Of a stretch of DNA of 64,000 bases, positions 10,349 through 19,675 are shown in pieces. The notes below the pieces were generated by a model, which had not been told where the DNA came from, searched no databases, and saw only the letters and a list, made by a program, of their open reading frames with translations. The DNA lies in assembly GCA_001970955.1 (NCBI GenBank), contig MPUH01000072.1, positions 1 through 64,000 of the forward strand, given 5' to 3'. A program made the position numbers and the translations under genes. The stretch is from Stentor coeruleus. Its lineage: Eukaryota; Ciliophora; Heterotrichea; Heterotrichida; Stentoridae. Each line of letters begins with the position of its first letter. Positions within the stretch are counted from its first letter, which is position 1.

Positions 10349-10876
10349 ATGAAGTTATCAATAACAATTCGAAGTAATAGTGAAGCTAGGGTCCAATGTC
10401 GCCAATTACAAACAGACCTTAGCGATAATTCCTTACTTACCCAAACAAGCAAACTTACTCATTGGCCTTCCCGATATAAGCAGGGCATAAAAATCATCAA
10501 TTGCAGAAAAAAAATTGAAACCCTTTCAAAACCAATGCCAATATGTTTGGGTTTTTCAAACTCTCCTAGTTTATTCTTAAGAAAAAGAATAAAAATCCGA
10601 GAAGCTTTTAAGCCTTCTGGCTATATCAAGCGTCTTACCGTTTTACACCATTTAGAAAATTCTCCCAAGGCTACAATGTGGGTAACTAAAAAAGCTCCAA
10701 AGATTCAGTTTGCCCTCTCTGGTAAAGCATTAAATATAATGGAATTGCAATCACCCAGCACAAGTCCGAACAAGTTCATAAAAAGCATTTGTACGGAAGC
10801 TTATAGCAAGGTAGGAAAAATTATGATGGGTACTCATAAGCGTGATACTAGCGTTGATGTTAGCCCTTGGGAGTAA
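10349..10876 (+). CDS. Hypothetical basic protein
   Basis: A 175-residue basic protein with no recognisable domain. It starts 56 bp from the divergent SMP gene and ends at TAA. A GTAATAGTGAAGCTAG stretch near its start resembles a 16-nt intron, but removing it truncates the frame after about 40 residues, so I keep the frame unspliced. Methionines at 63 and 109 are alternative starts. It is open for 528 bases and probably real; function unknown. Confidence 0.6.
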   Translation: MKLSITIRSNSEARVQCRQLQTDLSDNSLLTQTSKLTHWPSRYKQGIKIINCRKKIETLSKPMPICLGFSNSPSLFLRKRIKIREAFKPSGYIKRLTVLHHLENSPKATMWVTKKAPKIQFALSGKALNIMELQSPSTSPNKFIKSICTEAYSKVGKIMMGTHKRDTSVDVSPWE

Positions 10877-11615
10877 ATATAATTATTTAAATTTTTTAAA
10901 TATTGTGATGGAATTTTAATTCTTGGTATATGTGATTGATTAATAAGAGCTCTTTGGCAGTTTTAAAGATATTGGAATGGATGAATAGATATTATTTTTT
11001 GGTTTAAAGACAGAGTTAAAGTTTATGGGGATCATTTTTGGATATGATTAAAAGGATATAATTTATATTCTTAGTATTGATAAAAAACGTTTTTATATCA
11101 ATTTTATAAGCGAATCTGGCAACTTTATTTGTCATATTGCTTATTTCATATTTATGAATAGAAATGATGCTTCCATGTTACAACTTTCTCTTATTAATAT
11201 CATTTAAATATTCAAATATAAGCAAGATCTTTACTTTAAACCCTTTTAAAGCCTAAATAAATTTAATAGTCAATTATCAATAAGAACTTATCAGACCTTA
11301 TATTATCTATACAAAAATGATTGGTGAATATTCTCCAATAGTTTTTAAACATATCTCAATTAGCTGTAATCCTAGCATCAATAAACTAATTTCAGAGGTG
11401 AAAACAAGCTTATCATTTGATTAGTAAGTAAATCAAGTTGATATTGCATTTGTAAAACCACTCGCCAAGCTTGATTATCATTTCATCTAAAAATCTTTCT
11501 ACTTCTACCTAACCCTATAATAAACTTTCTAAATAACTCATCATTGCCTAAGTACCAGGATCTAAATTTTCAAAACAAATCATAATAATATTTCCCTATT
11601 ACAAAAATACACACT
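10877..11615. other. Intergenic region
   Basis: An AT-rich 739-bp spacer upstream of the RING-H2 gene. A 36-codon frame from 11317 (MIGEYSPIVF) is too short to call. No RNA gene or clear repeat is seen. Confidence 0.6.
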
Positions 11616-13007
11616 ATGGAAATAAAAATCATTGATCATACCTATCCAGAAAACCTAGGGAGTTTTACCCGACCCGCTCCTCTAATAACTGGTTCTCTAC
11701 TTAATGAAGATCCTCAATACTTCAAGCCTACCTTTTTTTGTAGTTGTAAACGTGAAATCTACGATGGGGGTCTTTGCCAAGTAGTGAAATGCTCGTGTGG
11801 TCTTTGGGTTAAAAGATCTGAAGATAATCAAGTCCTTCTTCTTGATAAGGAACCACTAGAAAATAAGTGTCAAAGCAAAGGCTTTGCAGAACAAGTCAGC
11901 TTGCAATCTGTGACTTTTGGGGTATTTGCTGATAATATACCAGCAAAATATAAAACCCCAAGAGGCATTGACTATATGAAAATCATAACAACGATATTAA
12001 AACCGTATTTTGTTATGAGACTAAGATGTGTAGAAGAAGGGATTATTTTCAAATACAGGGACTTGAAATTTAAAGTTCTAGCTTGCTACCCAAGGCAAGG
12101 ATTTGTTGAGAAAACTACTAGAGTGCATTTATATAAAGATTTGACTATGGAACCAGTAAGGGAAGTTGAGGTTGTCCCTTTACCCCCACATATGATAACT
12201 GAAGAGCTTTTTGATGAGATTTTTCTTCCTTATTTTACATCAACAGAAAGACATCTACACACAAGTCAGCATATTGTGATATATGGTTTAGAGTGTGTGA
12301 TATCAAAGACTGAGCCTAGAGATGGCTTTGTTGTCCCTTCAATTACTGAGTTTAATTTTAGCGAGTTTCCTGTGCCAGCTGTGAATAGGATAGCCCTTGC
12401 ACCTTATATAGAAGATATACCAGCTGTGCTGTCAAGATTATCTGAAAGTCAGCTTATTGTAACAATTATGAATCACTACCNTATACCAGCTGTGCTGTCA
12501 AGATTATCTGAAAGTCAGCTTATTGTAACAATTATGAATCACTACCTTATGCCGTATTTAAAAGGCTGGAACCATATAATGAAGCAAGGACTTGTTATAG
12601 AAATTGGAGGTATTGACTTTAAAATCCGTGAGGTCATTCCAGAAATTGGGTTCATTGACGAAAACACTTTAGTTTTCTACAATGGTAAAGCTGTCAGTCG
12701 AAGAAGAAACCCTTTAGCTGCTGCTGAACTAGAACAAATCCGTTCATTAGTAAGAGAAATTGAAGGGGAGTGGCTGGCGGACAAAGAAAAAATCGACAAA
12801 CTTCCAGAGTTCTTATTAGAAAAACCCCCAGAAAACGAAGAGCAAAAAACATGTGTCATCTGCTTGACCGAACTAGAAATCGGAGCTAAAGTCAAAACTT
12901 TCCCTTGTTGTAATCCATATTTAGTTCATATTTTCCATAAACTCTGCTGCGAAAAGTGGCTTATTAGAAACCAAACCTGTCCAGTATGCAAAATCAGCAT
13001 CTCTTAA
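11616..13007 (+). CDS. RING-H2 protein with three Cdc48-N-like modules
   Basis: A probable E3 ubiquitin ligase. A 15-nt intron at 12910-12924 interrupts the RING; removing it gives PCFHIFHKLCCEKW and a complete RING-H2 (CVIC, PCFH, HKLC, CPVC). Upstream lie three related modules of about 55 residues (about 11990-12165, 12205-12375, 12540-12700). Each runs from [L/M]PY[F/L] to a strand pattern like LKFKVLACYPRQGFV or IDFKIREVIPEIGFI. This is the pattern of the p97/Cdc48 N-domain second subdomain (KPYF, then VEFKVVETDP and a V..DT). The N-terminus has a Cys cluster (CSCKREIYDGGLC). A 65-bp duplication around N at 12481 adds 22 spurious codons; the corrected protein is about 436 residues. Confidence 0.82.
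   Translation: MEIKIIDHTYPENLGSFTRPAPLITGSLLNEDPQYFKPTFFCSCKREIYDGGLCQVVKCSCGLWVKRSEDNQVLLLDKEPLENKCQSKGFAEQVSLQSVTFGVFADNIPAKYKTPRGIDYMKIITTILKPYFVMRLRCVEEGIIFKYRDLKFKVLACYPRQGFVEKTTRVHLYKDLTMEPVREVEVVPLPPHMITEELFDEIFLPYFTSTERHLHTSQHIVIYGLECVISKTEPRDGFVVPSITEFNFSEFPVPAVNRIALAPYIEDIPAVLSRLSESQLIVTIMNHYXIPAVLSRLSESQLIVTIMNHYLMPYLKGWNHIMKQGLVIEIGGIDFKIREVIPEIGFIDENTLVFYNGKAVSRRRNPLAAAELEQIRSLVREIEGEWLADKEKIDKLPEFLLEKPPENEEQKTCVICLTELEIGAKVKTFPCCNPYLVHIFHKLCCEKWLIRNQTCPVCKISIS
12416..12546. repeat. 65-bp duplication flanking an N (assembly join)
   Basis: Positions 12416-12480 and 12482-12546 are identical, with N at 12481. The added 66 nt keep the frame, so the RING-H2 protein silently gains 22 residues. 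Confidence 0.88.
12910..12924 (+). other. 15-nt intron, RING-H2 gene
   Basis: The intron reads GTAATCCATATTTAG in phase 1, the only intron here that does not give an in-frame stop when retained. It was found because it splits the zinc ligands of the RING. Confidence 0.93.
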
Positions 13008-13065
13008 ATATGTTAATATCCATAATCTATGCATTTTATTATAGCAGAAACACATTAAAAACCCT

Positions 13066-15543
13066 TTAAATCACGGGGTTTCTTTCTATAAATTTGTTCC
13101 TTCGTATAGACTCTACACATTCTTTACGGTAATCTTGCCATTGGATAAAAAGTTTATCCATCTGCCCAGGGTCAATATCTTCAGGACAGTCAATTTCATA
13201 TGATTTTTCTATAATTCCTCGTAATTGCGACTTTATTTCATCTGGGAGATAAAAAAGATGTGACTTGGTTATAAGGATTATTTCAACAAGGTTGCTTTTA
13301 GCAACTATTGTGAATTTGCTTTTTTGCTTACTTTTTTCATTACTTAATAACACCCGACCACCAAAAAAATCCCCAGGCTGTAGAGAGGCAAATATCATTT
13401 CATCTTTTAATATGTATGCATTTTTATTGATATCTTTGTTGTGGTCTTTAGGCATGAATTTTTTAAGGTCTTTTTGGGTGTCTAGGTTGATGATGTTTTT
13501 GTAGGGGCCATCAAAGGATGATTTACTTTTACGCTTTTTGACTCGGACACCCTGATAATTTGCACAGACAAAAGCGTCTGGACTTGGCTTACGAATACGC
13601 GCATTTGCAAACTCGCTGCCAAAGAGGTCACGGATTGTGTAACCTTCAGTTATGAGGTCGACATGCCCAGAAATTACTAGGTTCATACCTTCTGGGATTT
13701 CTCCTTTTTTTTGAATGATATCGTTTAACGCATATTTTTTTACTGTCGTGTAGCAAGCCAAAGCAATAAGATGCTTAGACTCAATATCTTTAAAGACTGG
13801 CACTCTTCTAAAAAAACAAGTCTTATCCTCGACATTCTTCAACTGTACTTCAATTAGCATCTTCTGATACTTATCCTTTGGTACTGCCAATAAATAAGTT
13901 CTTTCACAAGCTTCACAAGTAGCAGTTCTCAGTGTAAGATTATTTGACTTCAAAGCATTCATAAGCGCAATATCGCCAAAATGGCTTCCATCATATATCG
14001 AATCTACAGTAAGAGCATATCCACCAAAGTCATTGCTAGTTTTAATAATATTAACAGATCCTTTAATAATAACATATAAAGTTTCCCCTTTATCCCCTTG
14101 ATTAAACACTGTTTCTCCAGGTCGGTAGCAAGCTATTTTCGATAGTTCATAGATTTTTTTCCTTAAATCTTCATCATAATTATTAAAAAACTCCAACCTG
14201 CTCAAAAGATCATCGATTTGGCCATACTTTCTCATAGAATTAGGTAAATCAAATTCATTCAATAGGAATTCAAGCTCATGCTCTGTTATTCGCATTGTAG
14301 GGATTTTGCTGATTTGTATATCAGAAATGTTGTTTACAGTTGTTATTAGGAAGTCTTCAATACTCCGACGAAGCTTAGCTAAGTCTTCTTGTGCTTGGAA
14401 AAAATTATCATCACAATCTAGACAAGGGTCTTTAGTTCCGAAGGTTTTATAGAAATTGTGTAGATTAGAAAGGTTACCTTGAGATAAATCTTTTTGTATA
14501 AGTCCTTGTTTTTCTAGTTTCTCTAGTTGAAGAAGTTTTAGTTTGTTTAGTTTGTAAGTTTTTTCTGGGTCTGGTTCTTTTTTATCAGGGATTGTTGGAG
14601 GTTGATGATGGGGTTTTTTACGGAGGATAGTTCGGCGTTTAGGTTTTTTGTTACTAGTAGAGGAATCTGAAGAGTTTTTGGGGTAAAAGTCGAATGAACT
14701 AAAGACTTTACGGTGGGAGGAGGCGTTTGGGTCTTTCAAATGCTTGACTTTTAAAGGACTGGGACTGGGAAAATGTCCTAGAAGTTCGTTAGGACTTGTA
14801 CTTAAAAAATGCTTGCGTGAACGATAGGTTTTTTGTATTGGAGTTGGGGATGGGGTATATTTGCTTTTAACTCTTTGGGTATGATGGTCTAGTAAGAACT
14901 TTTGATCTAGGTCTTTTAAAGCTGGTGATATTTTTCCTGACTGCAGCAAAGCTGCAGTTCTAATTTTATGGAGTTCCTCACTATTGCTTTCTAGAGATAA
15001 AATACCTCTTTCTACTGTTTCAATAACTTGATCATACATCTGTCCTTCTAAACAAGCAATAGCTTTATTCATATAACTCTGAAGCGAAGGTCTTAAACAT
15101 AAAGCTTTTTCCAAATAAACCAAAGCTTCAAGGTAGTGCTTTTTTTTCATATGGCAAATGCCTATATTATTAAGTGCTTCATAATTGTTTTCATCCATAG
15201 ACAGCACTTTGTTGTAAAGGAGAATCGCGTTATCATACTCAAATTTATCTGAGCACAAAAAAGCTTTATCAAAAAAGTAGCATAACGTTTTGTTCGCAAA
15301 ATGACTGCATTGGCTTGGAGGGATTTCTTTTGGTATAAATTCAGTGATTCTAGATATTTGTTGTTGATGAACTGAGGATGCTGTTGATAGTTTAGTTAAA
15401 TTATCTCCATGAGCTGATTTGTTTGGTAGATAATTGTGGAAAAATAAAGCCATGGCTGATTCTTGGTTTGATATTGAATTGTTTGGTGTTGAGTGGATTA
15501 TTTTGTAAGGAATGAATGATTGATTTCTTGATTTGGATGACAT
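13066..15543 (-). CDS. TPR plus tandem cyclic-nucleotide-binding domain protein (copy 2)
   Basis: An 825-residue intronless paralogue of the gene at 2729-5095, with the same order. TPR helices lie at about 85-215 (ALLYNKVLSMDENNYEALNN, ALVYLEKALCLRPS), then a Ser/basic linker, CNB 1 at about 440-580, and a second degenerate CNB interrupted by a basic insert, ending in a helical tail. The cassette reads FGDIALM then RTATCEA: the usual ribose-binding Glu is Asp and the intervening loop is about ten residues long. These changes make cAMP or cGMP binding uncertain. The tail LPDEIKSQLRGIIEKSYEIDCP aligns with the spliced tail of copy 1. Possibly a cyclic-nucleotide-regulated scaffold; partners unknown. 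Confidence 0.9.
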   Translation of the reverse strand: MSSKSRNQSFIPYKIIHSTPNNSISNQESAMALFFHNYLPNKSAHGDNLTKLSTASSVHQQQISRITEFIPKEIPPSQCSHFANKTLCYFFDKAFLCSDKFEYDNAILLYNKVLSMDENNYEALNNIGICHMKKKHYLEALVYLEKALCLRPSLQSYMNKAIACLEGQMYDQVIETVERGILSLESNSEELHKIRTAALLQSGKISPALKDLDQKFLLDHHTQRVKSKYTPSPTPIQKTYRSRKHFLSTSPNELLGHFPSPSPLKVKHLKDPNASSHRKVFSSFDFYPKNSSDSSTSNKKPKRRTILRKKPHHQPPTIPDKKEPDPEKTYKLNKLKLLQLEKLEKQGLIQKDLSQGNLSNLHNFYKTFGTKDPCLDCDDNFFQAQEDLAKLRRSIEDFLITTVNNISDIQISKIPTMRITEHELEFLLNEFDLPNSMRKYGQIDDLLSRLEFFNNYDEDLRKKIYELSKIACYRPGETVFNQGDKGETLYVIIKGSVNIIKTSNDFGGYALTVDSIYDGSHFGDIALMNALKSNNLTLRTATCEACERTYLLAVPKDKYQKMLIEVQLKNVEDKTCFFRRVPVFKDIESKHLIALACYTTVKKYALNDIIQKKGEIPEGMNLVISGHVDLITEGYTIRDLFGSEFANARIRKPSPDAFVCANYQGVRVKKRKSKSSFDGPYKNIINLDTQKDLKKFMPKDHNKDINKNAYILKDEMIFASLQPGDFFGGRVLLSNEKSKQKSKFTIVAKSNLVEIILITKSHLFYLPDEIKSQLRGIIEKSYEIDCPEDIDPGQMDKLFIQWQDYRKECVESIRRNKFIERNPVI

Positions 15544-16005
15544 TTGTATAAGAGGGTTGTACTTTTTTTATATATGTTAGAGTGTAATATAAAAAGTCGT
15601 GCTAGGATACAAATTTAATGGAATCTAATATTTAATCAGAATTTGATATAATTAAATAACTTTATAAATAAAATATAATTAAATTGGTTTATAATGAAGA
15701 TATAATGCTATCACTGTTGATATATGATTGAGATTTGAATATTTAATTTATTTCTTATATTTACATATTAGAATATATCTAGTTGCTGGTATATCAAAAT
15801 ACTTAAAAATCTTCAGAGCTATAAGCATCCAAGTTAAAAATATTATCATCTTCAAGCATTTCTCATCACTACCTTTCCTTAAAAAAATACAAAAAAATAA
15901 GCTTAAAATCTCTAAAAGCATACAACATACAATCACTCGCATTTAAATAATTGTAAACTAAATTTCTTTATCAAATTAAACTATCATAAATGTAATCTAA
16001 CTTTA
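15544..16005. other. Divergent intergenic region
   Basis: A 462-bp AT-rich spacer between the second TPR/CNB gene (-) and the kinase (+). Short frames on both strands are mirror images of low-complexity sequence. I see no gene. Confidence 0.6.
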
Positions 16006-17238
16006 ATGCATAATTTCAAATATAAACAACTAATGCTCAAACCAAAAACAAGACAAAGTGAGACTAAGCTTCTCCAATTCGGCCAAAAAAAAAATCAAAC
16101 TTTACATAAACCGAAATTACCCTCTTTGAAAATTTTAGCACATGCTAATTCGCTGACTGATCTTGAAGGGTTCCAGATTGAACCTGAAAGTTTACCTTCA
16201 GAAAAATGTTGTGGGACTCAGTTAGTTAGAAGAACTGTTGATTTAAAAGACTTATTTTTAACTAAGTCAGGATCAGTGAAAGATATGAATAGTATAGGAA
16301 TGCCTTTTGGCCCAAAGACTAGTGCTTTTATCGTCCCTGCTAAAAACTTTGATATTGCAGATGTAGAAATGGATGTGTTAGAAAATTATAATGTGTGGTC
16401 TGATATAGGTCGAGGCACTTATGCCGTTGTGAAATTCGCAACTCGGAAAACATCAGGGCAAAAGGTGGCAATAAAAATTTATGAAAAGCAAAAAATTCAA
16501 GACCCAATGCGGCAGAAAAGCATCAAACGTGAAATAAAAATCCTCAAGCAATTAAAACATCCGAATATAGTTGAGTTGATTGAAGAAATCAGCGCTGAAA
16601 AAAACTTATATCTTGTGATGGAGTATGTACAAGGTTTTTCTTTGCAAGCTCATATAATGAAACAACCACTTAAAAGACTTGAAGAGCCAGAGGCAGCTGA
16701 GATATTTTCACAGTTTATGAATGGTTTAGCGTATTGTCATAGAATTAATGCTACTCATCGAGATATCAAATTAGAAAACGTCCTTCTTGACCGAACGCAG
16801 CAAGTTAAAATCATTGACTTTGGTTTCTCAACAATAAGTAGTGTCAAAAACAAAAAGTCATATGTTTATTGTGGAACACCCAACTACATGGCCCCTGAAA
16901 TTATTAAAAAAATTGACTATTCTGGTCCACCAGTTGATATTTGGGCTGCTGGAATACTTCTTTTTACTATAATTACAGGTTCTTTTCCATTTAGTAGCAC
17001 TAAGGAATCTAAGGTTTTTAAGAAAATACTGAAGAAAGATTTTGTCATCCCTAATTATGTGTCTTATAATTGCAAGCAATTGATAATGCTTATGTTGACA
17101 AATAATCCTGAACAGAGGATTACAGCTGAACAAGTGCTTGAACATTCTTGGGTAAAATACAGAGGGAAAATGCCAGGGAAAGCTTTGCCACATAGAGGTG
17201 ATAGCATTGATGTTCCAGTTGAGGAAGATAATTATTAA
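16006..17238 (+). CDS. Serine/threonine protein kinase, CAMK/SNF1-MARK-like
   Basis: A 410-residue protein with about 125 unique N-terminal residues followed by a complete kinase domain: glycine loop IGRGTYAVV, VAIK lysine, catalytic loop HRDIKLENVLL, IIDFGFS, activation segment CGTPNYMAPE, then DIWAAGILLF. The RD-type catalytic loop and LKHPNIVELIE with GTPNYMAPE place it near AMPK/MARK-like CAMK kinases. The protein ends about 30 residues after the domain, so no UBA or KA1 domain is present. The start is the first ATG after stops; a Met at residue 10 is also possible. Substrates are unknown. Confidence 0.93.
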   Translation: MHNFKYKQLMLKPKTRQSETKLLQFGQKKNQTLHKPKLPSLKILAHANSLTDLEGFQIEPESLPSEKCCGTQLVRRTVDLKDLFLTKSGSVKDMNSIGMPFGPKTSAFIVPAKNFDIADVEMDVLENYNVWSDIGRGTYAVVKFATRKTSGQKVAIKIYEKQKIQDPMRQKSIKREIKILKQLKHPNIVELIEEISAEKNLYLVMEYVQGFSLQAHIMKQPLKRLEEPEAAEIFSQFMNGLAYCHRINATHRDIKLENVLLDRTQQVKIIDFGFSTISSVKNKKSYVYCGTPNYMAPEIIKKIDYSGPPVDIWAAGILLFTIITGSFPFSSTKESKVFKKILKKDFVIPNYVSYNCKQLIMLMLTNNPEQRITAEQVLEHSWVKYRGKMPGKALPHRGDSIDVPVEEDNY

Positions 17239-17945
17239 CATTAATAATCCAATAATTACGGGATATTATTTTTGTGCTTTTGGAATTATTGAGTTTTATT
17301 ATTATATTGTACGGTAAATTTTGAGGTTGTTTTCAAAGACTTAGACTTTAAAGTTTTATATTTCTATTGATGACTGCTTATGATAAAAAAGGATTTTTAA
17401 TTTATATTCTTACCCTAAGTTTATTATCAAATTATTTCTTAAGTTAGTCACCTAAATATCATTTATAGATAAGAATTTTCTCTGTATTTTTGTATTTCTA
17501 TACATTCCAGCTTTTGTTTGTTCCCTCTATATTTTTCACAATTTTCAGGTTGTATCTTAATTCTACCCCATTATTTTTTTACTCTATAAATACTAATTAT
17601 CAAACCCAGTAGTCAGATTCACCTCCTCAGTTTGCTCACAGCTACTCAAAGGCTTATATTCAATAAAATCCTAATTTTATCTTTTGAATTGATAACCTAT
17701 TAAAATACTAAATTATTTTACAATTATCTAGATTCAAAAACCATAATAATCTAATTGCATTTTAATATAGATATCAATCTTCCAATAGTTACCAAAACCA
17801 TAACAAATCATTCCACATACTTTCACAAAAATCAACTAACCTCATCTCTAGAAATTCTAATCAAAAACCTCCTTCCAAGCTTCCAGCAACTCTTTCACTG
17901 AAAAAAAATCTTAATATTATATTACTCCCCATTCTAAACTCAGGA
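17239..17945. other. Convergent intergenic region
   Basis: A 707-bp AT-rich interval where the kinase (+) and the transporter (-) converge, unusually long for convergent genes here. I found no conserved frame, intron-split gene or RNA. Confidence 0.55.
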
Positions 17946-19085
17946 TCAAGATACATCAGAATTCGACTTACTCGACTCTGGGGAAATGCCGAACTCACAT
18001 CTGTTAATTTCATCCTTATGCTTCTCCACAGCTTCCCTAAACCCAAAAAATGGAAACACAATAATCTCATTAAACAGCAGTAATCCAAGAGTCATAATCA
18101 TAAACCCAGCAAGTTGTAAATACTCAAAAGCTTCCCATCCAATGACAATACTAAAAATCCATACCAATATAGACCTTGAAGTCTCATATGTAGATCTAGC
18201 TAAAGCACTAGCATACTTTGTAGTATAAATCCCTGTCCAGTACAAAACAGCAATTGTTAGCATAAAACTAATCCATAATAGTAAAAGCCAAACATCGCTT
18301 ATAAGTTCTTGAATTGCTAATATTGAATCTTCCATCCTACCATTAGAACATATAGTCTCTGAGCTACAAGGGATACAATATAAAACTGGTAACAATATTA
18401 AAGTATATAAAAAGCCACACATACCTTCAACACCAGTTGCATGCAAAGGTTCAACATTGATAACTCTTAACAAATACTCTTCAACAACTAAAACGATTGC
18501 TGCTATTATCTGACTTAATAATAAGATTATCCCACCCCATATAGGATCATCTGATGATGCTGACTGATGGACTATATGTGATGTGCCAACTATTATAAGA
18601 CCTATAAAAAGCAAGACAATCCCTGCAGTTTGATGTCTAAAAATTTTTTGCTTTAAAAAAATCACACTGTAAATCGCTACAAACACACTTAAAGATGCTC
18701 GGGCCATTTGATATACTGAGGCTGCTGATAGAGCTAGGCCGATAAACATAAAGCAAGCTGCGATTAAAAATAGTATTGCTGGGATGCCGAAGAGAAGGAC
18801 TTGAAATTTGGCTTTAAATTTACTGGTCTTGTGTGAAGATTGCATGTTAAGAACACGGTATTCAGATAGACGGGCACGTTTACGGTTGATGAAAGAGAGG
18901 ATTATTGACAGGAACATGCACGAAAACTCTCCTAGGAACAGGCTGGAAACTTGGAAAAAAGGGTGTCGGAAACGCCTTTCATTGATAATAAAGCTATCGA
19001 GGGATTTTAATAGGATTGTGTTGATTGCTCCAGCTATTAGGTACCCTGACATGTATAGTAAAATGATAGTTCGGCTTGATACCAT
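17946..19085 (-). CDS. SLC35F6-like drug/metabolite transporter family membrane protein
   Basis: A 379-residue multi-span protein with about ten hydrophobic helices. The block ALSAASVYQMARASLSVFVA followed by IFLKQKIFRHQTAGIVLLFIGLIIVG matches the SLC35F6 (EamA/DMT) signature, in which a QM-R motif precedes the re-entrant helix. Such proteins sit in endolysosomal, Golgi or mitochondrial membranes; the substrate is unsettled. I chose the ATG at 19085 (MVSSRTIILLYMSGYLIAG), which places the first helix as in homologues. An upstream in-frame ATG at 19160 would add 25 non-conserved residues. The gene ends at TGA, used here as a stop. Confidence 0.82.
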   Translation of the reverse strand: MVSSRTIILLYMSGYLIAGAINTILLKSLDSFIINERRFRHPFFQVSSLFLGEFSCMFLSIILSFINRKRARLSEYRVLNMQSSHKTSKFKAKFQVLLFGIPAILFLIAACFMFIGLALSAASVYQMARASLSVFVAIYSVIFLKQKIFRHQTAGIVLLFIGLIIVGTSHIVHQSASSDDPIWGGIILLLSQIIAAIVLVVEEYLLRVINVEPLHATGVEGMCGFLYTLILLPVLYCIPCSSETICSNGRMEDSILAIQELISDVWLLLLWISFMLTIAVLYWTGIYTTKYASALARSTYETSRSILVWIFSIVIGWEAFEYLQLAGFMIMTLGLLLFNEIIVFPFFGFREAVEKHKDEINRCEFGISPESSKSNSDVS

Positions 19086-19675
19086 TTTTATTTGGTATTT
19101 TTTTTGGGATATGAAAATTGTTAATAAATATTGTAAGGAGATTGAATTATTTGGAGACAATTTGATTTTGCATGAGTTTTTTGTAAGTTTTTGTTATGAA
19201 GTTTTGTTTTTAAAAATGGAATTTTTTTAGTTCCTGGAATGCGAGTTTGTTTAAGGTTTATAGAAATTATCGATTATGATGTAGATGCTCAAAATGCTTT
19301 TAAATGATTTTTAAGAAAAATTTTAAGTTGTTAGTAGTTGGTAAGACTGACTCTTTGATAATTACTATAGTTATTTTTTTAGTTTTTTAAATTTTACCCT
19401 GGCTATCTGAATGAGATTGGCTAAATTGCTGATAGTTTTAAGATATTATAGTTGCATGATAATTTAAATTATTAAATCCTTCAATTTTATCTACTATTTC
19501 TATAACTAATTCTATCAAAACAATATTTTCTGAAATTCTTTCACCTTATAATTTCCATTTTACCAAAATAATTAGAGTTTTTATTAAACTATTTTATAAA
19601 CTCCTGTAAAAATCTACTTTTAATCATCTTATTTTTAATCTAATCATATGCTTAGCACAAAATTTATATATAAAA
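19086..19675. other. Divergent intergenic region
   Basis: A 590-bp AT-rich spacer between the transporter (-) and the CDPK (+). The CDPK side ends in TATATATAAAAATG. No gene is seen. Confidence 0.6.

Noticed and set aside
10375-10392. Possible 16-nt intron (GTAATAGTGAAGCTAG) near the start of the unknown gene at 10349
   Set aside because: Splicing shifts into a frame that stops after about 40 residues, whereas the unspliced frame is open for 175 codons.
11317-11430. 36-codon frame MIGEYSPIVF upstream of the RING gene
   Set aside because: Too short, no conservation, and no 15- or 16-nt consensus intron extends it.
15728-15946. Overlapping 64- and 72-codon frames on both strands
   Set aside because: AT-rich spacer with mirror frames; no conserved features.
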